Shown here: positions 43,001 through 50,475 of the stretch, in pieces
Position numbering within the stretch: position 1 is the stretch's first letter
How the letters are laid out: each line of letters starts with the position of its first letter
DNA from: Pedobacter sp. Bi126
GTDB taxonomy: Bacteria; Bacteroidota; Bacteroidia; Sphingobacteriales; Sphingobacteriaceae
NCBI RefSeq assembly: GCF_918698245.1
Contig: NZ_CAKKMS010000003.1
Location: forward strand, 372,001 to 436,000
Length of the DNA stretch: 64,000 bases
Direction of reading: 5' to 3'
Notes under the pieces: generated by a model
What the model saw: the letters and a program-made list of their open reading frames with translations, nothing else
Database searches by the model: none
What the model was told of the DNA's origin: nothing
Program-made: the position numbers and the translations under genes

Positions 43001-44659
43001 GCGGCCCTCTTCATCATAACGCCAGAAATAGGCCATCCCGTTGCGGTTTGTTCTTTTCACTACGCGATCGTGATCATCGTACTCAAAACTGATAGCTTTA
43101 CCTGCCTGATCGTATACTTTGATCATATTGCCGCGTTGATCGTAATCGTAACTCACCAACAGATCGCTGGTATTTTTATATTGATAATAAACTGCTTTAA
43201 TTGCCGTACTTGCCTCATTGTGCTGCATTTCGAGCACACGACCAGAATTTTCTACAATGCGGGATAAAAGTTGTTTTTGATAGTAAAATGTAAGGTTGGT
43301 GCCGCTATTGTACTCAATTTTGCTTATGCGGTAAATATCGCCATCAACTCCGCCACTAAAAAGCGCATAGGTATAAATATCCTGATCAATGGTGAGCACC
43401 CAGGTATTTTCATCGGGCCGTTCCATCCAGATTTTTTGTGCACGATCGTACTGTTTGCCTGAATATGGTTCGATATAGGGCAAAGGCATCACCATATTTT
43501 CTTTCGGATGGCTAAAACCAACAATTTCAGCTTCCGGATCGGGATAAATATATAAATCGTAATTATTGTAAACCTGATTGCCCAACATACCTGCATATGG
43601 CTTATCGCTGCGCCATACATTGTTCCAGGCCAGTGTTTGGCCACCATGCAGTTCGAAATCGGTCCATTCGAAAAACATGGCACCAGTAACAAAATTAACA
43701 GGTTCCAATCCCCAATGACAGAGTTTTTTTGATAGCGGGTTTGTTTTGCCCAACATTCGCTGGAGAAGCTTATTTACGCCTTTTAAGGCCCCTTTAGCTA
43801 AAGCCCCACCTAATTTGGTGAGCCCCCTCATAATACCAATGGCCGCAAAACGCATTAAATACTCTTTCAGCGTATAATTATGCGGCGCAAATGTACCACC
43901 AACCAACACAGGTTTACCAGTATTAATCTGTACATACATACTCAATAAATCGCTGTAAAAAGCGAAATAAGCCAATGGGTTTTTCTTCAATTTACCAGGT
44001 ACAGTTGGCAAGGGCTTCAAACCCATTGGCGGGCACCAGCAGGTAAGCACCTGGCCAGGATTAGAACCGCTCATTTCCGAGCCTTGCCCTTTTACAGTAG
44101 TAGAACCCCAGTATACCTCGCCCTCATGTGGCGAGCCGGGGATATTCACAATAAAATAAACTGGAATAGAACTGATGTGCCTAAACGGGAGTAAAACACC
44201 CATAACTGTAGTGGTAGTAGTGGCTTTATGGCGACCATGTACATAAATTGAGCCGCCCATCGGGATACTGGCCGTACCGATTAAACCCTGTGCAAATTTT
44301 GGAATAGGAATACTGAAATGCAGGTAATCCATTGGATCGAACACCATCCCAATAAAAGGATGTGGCAAAGGCAAAGGAATAAACCCAAAAGATGGCGGAA
44401 GGGGAATGGTTGTCCAGTGAAAATCGATAGCCAGTACCACATCAAAATGCTTGCTAACATGTTGTACCGCGGTATTGGCCATTGCAGGCTTTTTAGCCTT
44501 TACAAGCTTTAAGGTGCTTTTTGCCGCTGGGGGATTACTTCCGGGGGCAACGCCGCCACCACCACCAACGGCTTTTGGTTCGGCTTTGGTTAAGCTTGCA
44601 GATAGGCTGATTGACCTATCGGTAGACATATTCGGTTTACTCGCTTTTACTTTTTTCAT
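40040..44659 (-). CDS. Rhs-family T6SS effector with candidate PD-(D/E)xK nuclease tip
   Basis: A 1539-residue polymorphic toxin. Residues about 75-240 form a PAAR-like region ([35 protein letters not shown]) that may cap the VgrG spike. Residues 320-350 ([24 protein letters not shown]) open the Rhs cage, followed by about 30 YD-type repeats (YDERGN, YDDYGRL, YDALGRR). The conserved core end ([22 protein letters not shown]) is at 1355-1373. The tip (about 1395-1539) shows GHGIDVVG (Asp1437) and FEVKTN (Glu1451, Lys1453), a PD-(D/E)xK nuclease pattern. It follows a TPR gene and VgrG1; the candidate immunity gene follows. Confidence 0.9.
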   Translation of the reverse strand: [1539 protein letters not shown]

Positions 44660-44670
44660 CCGTATATTTT

Positions 44671-45954
44671 TTATGATAATGGATTGGCGTGATTTTTTGG
44701 CACTTCAGCCATTGATTTCCAGTCTTCTCCGTAATCCTGCCGCATATCCATATCTAATTTTTTGCCCTCAGGGCTTTCCTCACCATATTTTTTTAACATG
44801 ATCGATGCGGTATAAGCCATCGAACTTTGTCGCCGTTTTTCAACCGGCATTTTTCTGGCAATTTCCAAACACTTCAAATAATAATCCATTGCTTTTGCAG
44901 AGCCGGTTATTTTGCTCTCCGAAAGCTGACCAAGTAAGCGGGTACATTCCATTGCTATAAAATCGTTCTCTATAATTTCTGCGATTTTAATTGCCTTTTC
45001 GAAGTACTTTTTAGCTTCATCTTTACCCGAATGTGCCAGTAAGAAACTGCCATAGCTCATGTGGATATGTGCACTCAATAGTGTGTTTTCTCCAGCACGG
45101 GCCAAAGCCATCTCATATTGTTGGCGTGCTTCACTCCTTTTATTCTTTACGGCTAAACTCTGTGCCAGCATTATTCTTGCTGCCACTACCGCCTCGTGCA
45201 ATCCTTGTTTCTGGGCGATTACAATTGCCCGTTCTAAAACTGCATTGGCCTGCTCATGTTTGCCTTTACTTAAATAATTACTTGCAGTCAGGATCTGCTG
45301 CTGGTAATCACTTTCAGGGTCGTTCTTCTCCCGGTTGGTATGTGCTGCCGCATTTTGCATCAACTGGCTCACATCAATATTGATCCTGAATTCGGTACCC
45401 TGTTTTAATTTTTTTAAGGTACGGTGTGTATGGTGCTCGGTATAAACCAGTTTAATATTATGGTTATCGAACGCTTTAACACAGCTGCACCATTCGTTAA
45501 TCCATTCAGATAGGCCAGTTACATCATGGGTGGTAGTTGGTGCCAGCTGAACATGTATTTTCTTTAATTTTAATTCAGGATAAAGATTGCATAACCTTAT
45601 AAGTGCTGTAACAGGCAAATAGGCATCTGTTTTATAATTTCGGGCACCCTGGCCTGTTTCAATATCCCAAACAACACCGGCTCTTGTATCCTTCTGCCAT
45701 AAGTCAAAAATCTCCTTCCATTCTTTAACCAAACTTTTACCGTAATCATTTTTGTTCTGGAATTCCTGATAATGGAGCAGGAACATATCGTTGGTTCTGC
45801 TTTCTTCTGTTAATTGGTATTTAAAATAAGCTTCGAATAAATTTACTTCGTGCCGCTCACCCAAACAGAGAAACAGGGTTTCTGATGGATGTTGCCTTAC
45901 TACTTGTTGCCATTGTTTATCTATCTTAAATAATTCCAGTTGTATTGGGTTCAT
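44671..45954 (-). CDS. TPR protein between vgrG1 and rhs, candidate effector adaptor
   Basis: A 427-residue cytosolic protein of unknown family. The N-terminal 200 residues (MNPIQLELFKIDKQWQQVVRQHP, LIRLCNLYPELKLKKIHVQLAP) may be a separate domain. Residues about 215-400 hold tetratricopeptide-like helical repeats (LSKGKHEQANAVLERAI, KNKRSEARQQYEMALARAGE, HSGKDEAKKYFEKAIKIA). It starts 19 nt after vgrG1 and ends 11 nt before rhs, the place where other T6SS systems encode EagR, DUF4123 or DUF2169 adaptors. An adaptor or chaperone role is inferred. Confidence 0.6.
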   Translation of the reverse strand: MNPIQLELFKIDKQWQQVVRQHPSETLFLCLGERHEVNLFEAYFKYQLTEESRTNDMFLLHYQEFQNKNDYGKSLVKEWKEIFDLWQKDTRAGVVWDIETGQGARNYKTDAYLPVTALIRLCNLYPELKLKKIHVQLAPTTTHDVTGLSEWINEWCSCVKAFDNHNIKLVYTEHHTHRTLKKLKQGTEFRINIDVSQLMQNAAAHTNREKNDPESDYQQQILTASNYLSKGKHEQANAVLERAIVIAQKQGLHEAVVAARIMLAQSLAVKNKRSEARQQYEMALARAGENTLLSAHIHMSYGSFLLAHSGKDEAKKYFEKAIKIAEIIENDFIAMECTRLLGQLSESKITGSAKAMDYYLKCLEIARKMPVEKRRQSSMAYTASIMLKKYGEESPEGKKLDMDMRQDYGEDWKSMAEVPKNHANPLS

Positions 45955-45973
45955 GGAGCTTTAATGTCGAAAA

Positions 45974-47791
45974 TTAGTTTAGATTGATGGTACCGCTACT
46001 GATATTCGTTTCGCTTTCGCCTCCCACATTAATCTTTTTCGAAGCCAGATTGGCCTCTGTTTCGCCACTCATCGATAGCGTTTTTGTACCGATATCTAAG
46101 GTTTGTGATTCTATCCCGATACCAGAAGTTGGTGTTCCATCTTCAGGCCCTACACCTATACCAATACTGATTGAGGCAGAATTTCCGATGTTTTCTCCCA
46201 GTGTTAAAATATCCTTTCCCTTAATGATGATTTTTCCCGTTTTATCCATAAAAATGCTGCTCTCTCCGCATTTAATCAAGATTGATTCTTTAGTTTCGAA
46301 AACTGCTTTACCGGCTCCGTCGAGCTCGATAAAATTGCTGTCTTTATCCCGCATAATCATACCCGCACCGTCATCCATGGTTAAAGTATGTCCGCTTTTA
46401 GAAGTCAAACTTTTACTGTTATTGCTGGCACTCCCGCCACTACTACTTTTGCCATGAAATACCGAACCCAATACAATTGGCCTGGCAATATTGCCTTCTT
46501 CGAAGGTTAAAGCTACCTGATCGCCGATTTCGGGGATAAATACAAACCCCCTGTTTTTGCTCACTTTATCGCTGCTTCCTGCATCTGGTGTAATTACCCG
46601 CAGCCACTCCGTTACATCATTGGTTTTACACTCCCATTTAAATTTTACCTTAATACGCCCCTGCCCTTGCGGATCGGCATTGTCTATTACATCTGCCAAT
46701 TGCATATCCGGGCTTGGTTTACTATAGTTTTTTACCAAAAGGCGCTCCGTTGTAGCTACCACACCTTCGAAAGTGTTATAATATTTACCTGTACCATCAA
46801 TATCATGGTTGATACTGGTGATTAGAAATTTACCCAAGCTTTCTGTAGAAAAAGACAGTTCTTTTCTCACACTCATCGTAATTTCGGCGATACTGCCAAT
46901 ACTCAAAGCAGCATTATCTCCACTTGCATTTACTTTCAATAAATTGCTGATGTGTGCCTTTTCTTCATTCTGTACATGATTTTTAATGTCGTTGTTATTG
47001 TCTACCCGGATAAGCGATGGTTGATTAAAGGTTTTGCTATACATCGCGTTAGACACTTGTATGGCGTGCGCGAGGTCGGGTGGTCCATCTCCCTGTCCGC
47101 TGCTTTCACTCTGGAGCATCTCATCCTGTTTTGGGTTATAAGCAAAACGTTTATTCTTGATTGGCGCAATTTCCATGGCATACTGCAGGTTTTGTACATC
47201 GCGACCATAAATCAAGGCAACTTCTTTTTGATCATCTGGCTTACCAAAATTCAATTGCTTGCCATCATAATAAAACCATTCATGATATTCGCCCGAAAGC
47301 CTGTTCAGGAAATCAAAATCACTCTCCCTGTATTGAATTAAGTAATCAATAGGATCTTTTCTAGCGGCATTGGCCACAATTTTAATATCGTTTGAGGGAA
47401 CATCAGATGTAGCAAGAGTTACGATCGAATTTAAATCTTTATCGAGATAAGAACCTAAATCAGGACCGCGATCGATCAAGATCGTTGGACTATAACCGCT
47501 CACAATCAGTACACCATGATAACCGTGGCTTTGCGCCAGTTCTACTTTGGTTACCAGACCAGCAAATTCCTGTAAACCACCAGAATCGTGGCCAAAGGAA
47601 GCGGTAAGGGTTTTACCCACAAAATCGCGACTGTCGTTAAGACTGATCATTCCCGGCGAACCCATCTGATCGTGGTTAAACCGCAGCTCGAAATAATGAT
47701 GCGCATTAAAAGCTTGTTTTAAGCTAAATGAGGCAAAATGGGTAATTGCCTTATTTTCTATGTTAATTTCTACAATGAGTTTCTTTTCCAT
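45974..47791 (-). CDS. vgrG: VgrG spike protein 1 (TssI)
   Basis: A 605-residue T6SS spike protein. The gp27-like part (about 1-370) starts KKLIVEINIENKAITHFASF; the gp5 OB-fold is at about 370-450 (DPQGQGRIKVKFKWE, WLRVITPDAGSS, GFVFIPEIGDQVALTFEEGN, RPIVLGSVFHG). The tail (455-605) is a beta-helical needle with repeated short strands (TLSMSGETEANLASKKINVG, SSGTINLN). Its first 450 residues match VgrG2 closely, while the needle differs, which probably selects different effectors. Order: Tae4-like upstream by 12 nt, TPR protein downstream. Confidence 0.95.
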   Translation of the reverse strand: MEKKLIVEINIENKAITHFASFSLKQAFNAHHYFELRFNHDQMGSPGMISLNDSRDFVGKTLTASFGHDSGGLQEFAGLVTKVELAQSHGYHGVLIVSGYSPTILIDRGPDLGSYLDKDLNSIVTLATSDVPSNDIKIVANAARKDPIDYLIQYRESDFDFLNRLSGEYHEWFYYDGKQLNFGKPDDQKEVALIYGRDVQNLQYAMEIAPIKNKRFAYNPKQDEMLQSESSGQGDGPPDLAHAIQVSNAMYSKTFNQPSLIRVDNNNDIKNHVQNEEKAHISNLLKVNASGDNAALSIGSIAEITMSVRKELSFSTESLGKFLITSINHDIDGTGKYYNTFEGVVATTERLLVKNYSKPSPDMQLADVIDNADPQGQGRIKVKFKWECKTNDVTEWLRVITPDAGSSDKVSKNRGFVFIPEIGDQVALTFEEGNIARPIVLGSVFHGKSSSGGSASNNSKSLTSKSGHTLTMDDGAGMIMRDKDSNFIELDGAGKAVFETKESILIKCGESSIFMDKTGKIIIKGKDILTLGENIGNSASISIGIGVGPEDGTPTSGIGIESQTLDIGTKTLSMSGETEANLASKKINVGGESETNISSGTINLN

Positions 47792-47803
47792 AAATTCGAT
47801 CTT

Positions 47804-48391
47804 TTAGCAAATCCACAAATAAATTCCGCTGGTTCTGGGGTCTAAGAAATAATCCTGATATAAACATTTATAGCCATCCCAAAGGGTAAAATGACCTGTC
47901 GCATCACTAAACTGGGTTTTAAAGCAGATAATACCCGATACGCCATCTATTTTATTTTGAAACGCCCTTAAATCATGATGTGCGATCCAAGTGTCTCTAA
48001 CTCCTTTTTCCACTTTAATATCGGGTTTTTTATATTTGTGGTTGAGGTAGTCGAAAAATTCGCTCACCCGGAAACAATAGCGCTTTTGATCAGCTCCGGC
48101 AATAGTTTCGAACTTTTTAGTATACGGATACCGAGTGGGTATGGCATGGACTTTTACCTTTTCCTGGGCCAGGAAATCCTGTTTTGTGGTATATTTCCAG
48201 CTAGGCAGGCCTATGCTAAAAACCTTGTTATTAATACCTAGATAATTAAACGCCCTGCTCATCCTCACCACACAGGTATTGGTAATGTAAGCAGCATTAA
48301 CAGCCCCACCAATTGTTGCTTTTACCAGTTCGCTACTTGTTGCTGGGTAATTTATCCTTAAATCGGTAAAACTTGGCAAAGAAAGTGGCAT
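47804..48391 (-). CDS. Tae4-like T6SS amidase effector
   Basis: A 195-residue peptidoglycan amidase candidate. The Tae4 pattern is visible: catalytic Cys40 in NTCVVRMSRAFNYLG and His167 in GHFTLWDGYKC, with a conserved HHDLRAF segment in between. Tae4 enzymes cut the D-Glu to meso-DAP bond in target cell walls. There is no signal peptide, as expected for delivery by T6SS. It follows the lipoprotein gene by 1 nt and precedes vgrG1 by 12 nt, which suggests it travels with VgrG1. Confidence 0.85.
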   Translation of the reverse strand: MPLSLPSFTDLRINYPATSSELVKATIGGAVNAAYITNTCVVRMSRAFNYLGINNKVFSIGLPSWKYTTKQDFLAQEKVKVHAIPTRYPYTKKFETIAGADQKRYCFRVSEFFDYLNHKYKKPDIKVEKGVRDTWIAHHDLRAFQNKIDGVSGIICFKTQFSDATGHFTLWDGYKCLYQDYFLDPRTSGIYLWIC

Positions 48392-48392
48392 G

Positions 48393-48944
48393 CTATTTTT
48401 TGGTTAGAAGTGAATCAAGATATTTAGTACTTTTAAATGATGCATTTTCCAGTGCATAGAAAAATACATTCTTGTTTCCTGAAGATGAAAGAGTTGATTT
48501 AGCTTTCTGAAGAAAAACAATCAGCGTATCATTTGGGTATTCAATATATTTTAAATCACTCATTACCATATACTTCAGGCTATCCATAGGTTTTAGCTTC
48601 CCCTTAAATGATTTCAATACTTTCGCACTAAAAACCCTTTCAGCATTGTAAACGGAGTCAACCCTGGTAATATTTACCAGCACAATGTACCCTGCTTCCT
48701 TTTTAAGCTCATGCACCATTTCTTTTGGCGGATCTTGATTTTTTTCGCCTTCCAGGTGTTTATTTGTATTAACTAAAGCCAAAGAATCTTTATTAACAGC
48801 CGCAGGTAAAACATTCTGCTTCTTATTATTTTGCTGGCATGCGGCAAAACCTATGGCTAAAAGAGCCCATAGTAACTTATGTGCATATTTTTTTGTTTGC
48901 TTCTGTATATTTTTATCGATTTTAAAAGCAAATACATCTGCCAT
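48393..48944 (-). CDS. Lipoprotein, candidate immunity to the Tae4-like amidase
   Basis: A 183-residue protein with a late hydrophobic segment and lipobox (LLWALLAIGFAACQQ). The N-terminus before the hydrophobic core is unusually long (about 24 residues), so the true start could be further in. The mature part (EAGYIVLVNITRVDSVYNAERVF, DSLKYMVMSDLKYIEYPND) is not a family I recognise. The gene ends 1 nt before the amidase gene. An exported lipoprotein would be placed right to protect the own cell wall from Tae4. Role inferred. Confidence 0.6.
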   Translation of the reverse strand: MADVFAFKIDKNIQKQTKKYAHKLLWALLAIGFAACQQNNKKQNVLPAAVNKDSLALVNTNKHLEGEKNQDPPKEMVHELKKEAGYIVLVNITRVDSVYNAERVFSAKVLKSFKGKLKPMDSLKYMVMSDLKYIEYPNDTLIVFLQKAKSTLSSSGNKNVFFYALENASFKSTKYLDSLLTKK

Positions 48945-49002
48945 GAGAAGGTATTTAAATGTTTATTGCGATTCTATTCCGTTTAATTAAGGAAAAAGCA
49001 TA

Positions 49003-49038
49003 AGACCAGGCACTAGAGGGATATCTGTGGCCTGGTCT
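49003..49038 (-). terminator. Terminator after tssD copy 1 pair
   Basis: AGACCAGGC (49003-49011) pairs with GCCTGGTCT (49030-49038) with an 18-nt loop; on the minus strand a GCTTTTTCC stretch follows. It lies 8 nt past the tssD stop and would partly separate the tube genes from the effector island. Confidence 0.6.
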
Positions 49039-49046
49039 GCTAAGAT

Positions 49047-49442
49047 TTAAGCTTTAGGCCAATCGTTTTCGTGTTCTGCGTTGCCCAGTTTTAGCTTACG
49101 GGCCGATACCACAAAACTTAATGTCATAGGTGTATTGTCGTTTACCGCAATACCCTCGTTATACTGGATGATATAACCATCTTCGAAAGACAGTTCCTTC
49201 ATTTTTGCATCTTCTTCGCCTTTTTTGAAAACCAATGTTCCTGAAAGCGGCTTATACTGGTTGTTTACCATCGATTCGATCACAGAAGTATCCTCGGTTG
49301 ATTCGATTTCGATGTGGATGGTGCCACCATAAACACCTGACGATGGACGGCCTTTTGCGTCAACATCTCTATTTAATGAAAAGCTGCACTGTAGTACATC
49401 AAATTCTTTTGATCCTAAGTTTAAACGGGTTTTGAATGCCAT
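49047..49442 (-). CDS. tssD: T6SS tube protein TssD (Hcp), copy A1
   Basis: A 131-residue Hcp of the Bacteroidota type, which stacks as hexameric rings to form the T6SS inner tube. Landmarks are MAFKTRLNLGSKEFDVLQC, VDAKGRPSSGVYGGTIHIEIEST, SFEDGYII and ARKLKLGNAEHENDWPKA. The protein is identical to the one at 60645-61040; the visible DNA differences between the two genes are silent. It follows the second tssD (49564-49959) after 121 nt and is followed by a terminator. Confidence 0.95.
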   Translation of the reverse strand: MAFKTRLNLGSKEFDVLQCSFSLNRDVDAKGRPSSGVYGGTIHIEIESTEDTSVIESMVNNQYKPLSGTLVFKKGEEDAKMKELSFEDGYIIQYNEGIAVNDNTPMTLSFVVSARKLKLGNAEHENDWPKA

Positions 49443-49563
49443 TGTAGTAAGTTTTAATGTTTTTGAAAAATGAATGAATTGCGATAAGCGGTTGGCGAGG
49501 ACTGTAAAGCGGTTGGCATTTTATTTACCTTAAACCCTAAACCTTACACCTTCAACCTTGCTC

Positions 49564-49959
49564 TTAGGCTTTTGGCCAATCGTTAAGGTGCTCGGCGTTG
49601 CCTAATTTAAGCTTCCTTGCTGAAATCTGGAATTTGAGCGTCATCGGATGATCGCCCACAATGTTGATCCCTTCAGAATATTTAACAATGTAGCCATCTT
49701 CGAAGTTAACTTCTTTCATTTTGGCATCTTCCTCTGTTTTCTTGATCAGAAGGGTTCCCGTAATAGGTTTGTACTGGTTGTTTACCATCGCCTCGATTAT
49801 TGAGGTGTCTTCGGTTGACTCGATCTCAATGTCGATGGTACCGCCGTAAACTCCGGAAGAAGGTCTTCCCTTAGCATCTACATCGCGGTTTAACGCATAG
49901 GCACAATGAAGCACATCGTACTCCTTGCCCGAAAAATTTAATCTAGCTTTGAAAGCCAT
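49564..49959 (-). CDS. tssD: T6SS tube protein TssD (Hcp), copy B1
   Basis: A 131-residue paralogue of the neighbouring TssD (MAFKARLNFSGKEYDVLHC, GGTIDIEIEST, NFEDGYIVKY, NAEHLNDWPKA), about 70-75 percent identical to it by eye. It is identical in protein to the copy at 61176-61571. Two different tube proteins encoded side by side suggest either mixed tubes or cargo-specific rings. First gene of the pair; its leader contains a small hairpin with a GGAG loop at 49996-50009. Confidence 0.95.
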   Translation of the reverse strand: MAFKARLNFSGKEYDVLHCAYALNRDVDAKGRPSSGVYGGTIDIEIESTEDTSIIEAMVNNQYKPITGTLLIKKTEEDAKMKEVNFEDGYIVKYSEGINIVGDHPMTLKFQISARKLKLGNAEHLNDWPKA

Positions 49960-50475
49960 AGTTTTAAAATTTAAAGGTTAAAAAATTTGATTAGTATAGC
50001 CTCCGCTACGTTAACTATAAACCAAATATTAAGCCAATTATTGTGTATGTTACTCATATATAACAGCTAACGCGTACACCAAATTCTAAAATATTATCCT
50101 ACGGTTAGCAGAACGCAGATTTTTGACAAGAAAAAAAATGTATTTTTTTTGAAACCACCAGCCGTCTCATTTTCGCTACATACAATAGCTTAAAATATTG
50201 TAGCATTTTTAGACAAGGCGTTACTTTTTGAAGCGTAATTTTGGACAATTACTAATTTTTATACCAATCGAAAGCAAGGAAAGTGATCCAGTCTTTAGCT
50301 GCTCCATCTCTCCTATTTAAGGCCGATAACTCAACAGACATCTTTACCTGCACATGCATTTTTCCAATATGCCCCGGTTTTTAAGGTCTTTAGTTTGAGC
50401 ACTACAGCCAAAAAAAATACAATTGCGACCATAAATAGTATTCTCTTCTAATTTTTATTCCTGGTAATTGTGAAT
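49960..50475. other. Leader of tssD pair 1 and intergenic region
   Basis: About 516 bp. The first 80 nt upstream of tssD repeat the leader of the second pair (61572-61650). A hairpin TACAATA/TATTGTA (50181-50187 with 50196-50202) followed by TTTTT may be a plus-strand terminator or a palindrome. A fragment of an open frame on the minus strand at 50252-50432 is listed separately. No exact TAnnTTTG box is seen. Confidence 0.45.
50252..50432 (-). pseudogene. Possible frameshifted small gene or gene fragment
   Basis: Two overlapping minus-strand frames look coding. One starts at 50432 (MVAIVFFLAVVLKLKTLKTG, hydrophobic) and stops after 33 residues. The other ends at 50252 and reads MHVQVKMSVELSALNRRDGA followed by AKDWITFLAFDWYKN. 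A single frameshift would join them into about 59 residues. It could be the remnant of a small membrane or immunity-type gene downstream of the 258-residue gene. Weak evidence. Confidence 0.25.

Noticed and set aside
42731..43267. 178-codon plus-strand frame inside rhs
   Set aside because: Antisense shadow of the YD repeats; hydrophobic composition comes from the repeated codons on the other strand.
45984..46457. 157-codon plus-strand frame inside vgrG1
   Set aside because: Antisense shadow of the beta-helical needle; low-complexity Leu/Pro/Ser composition.
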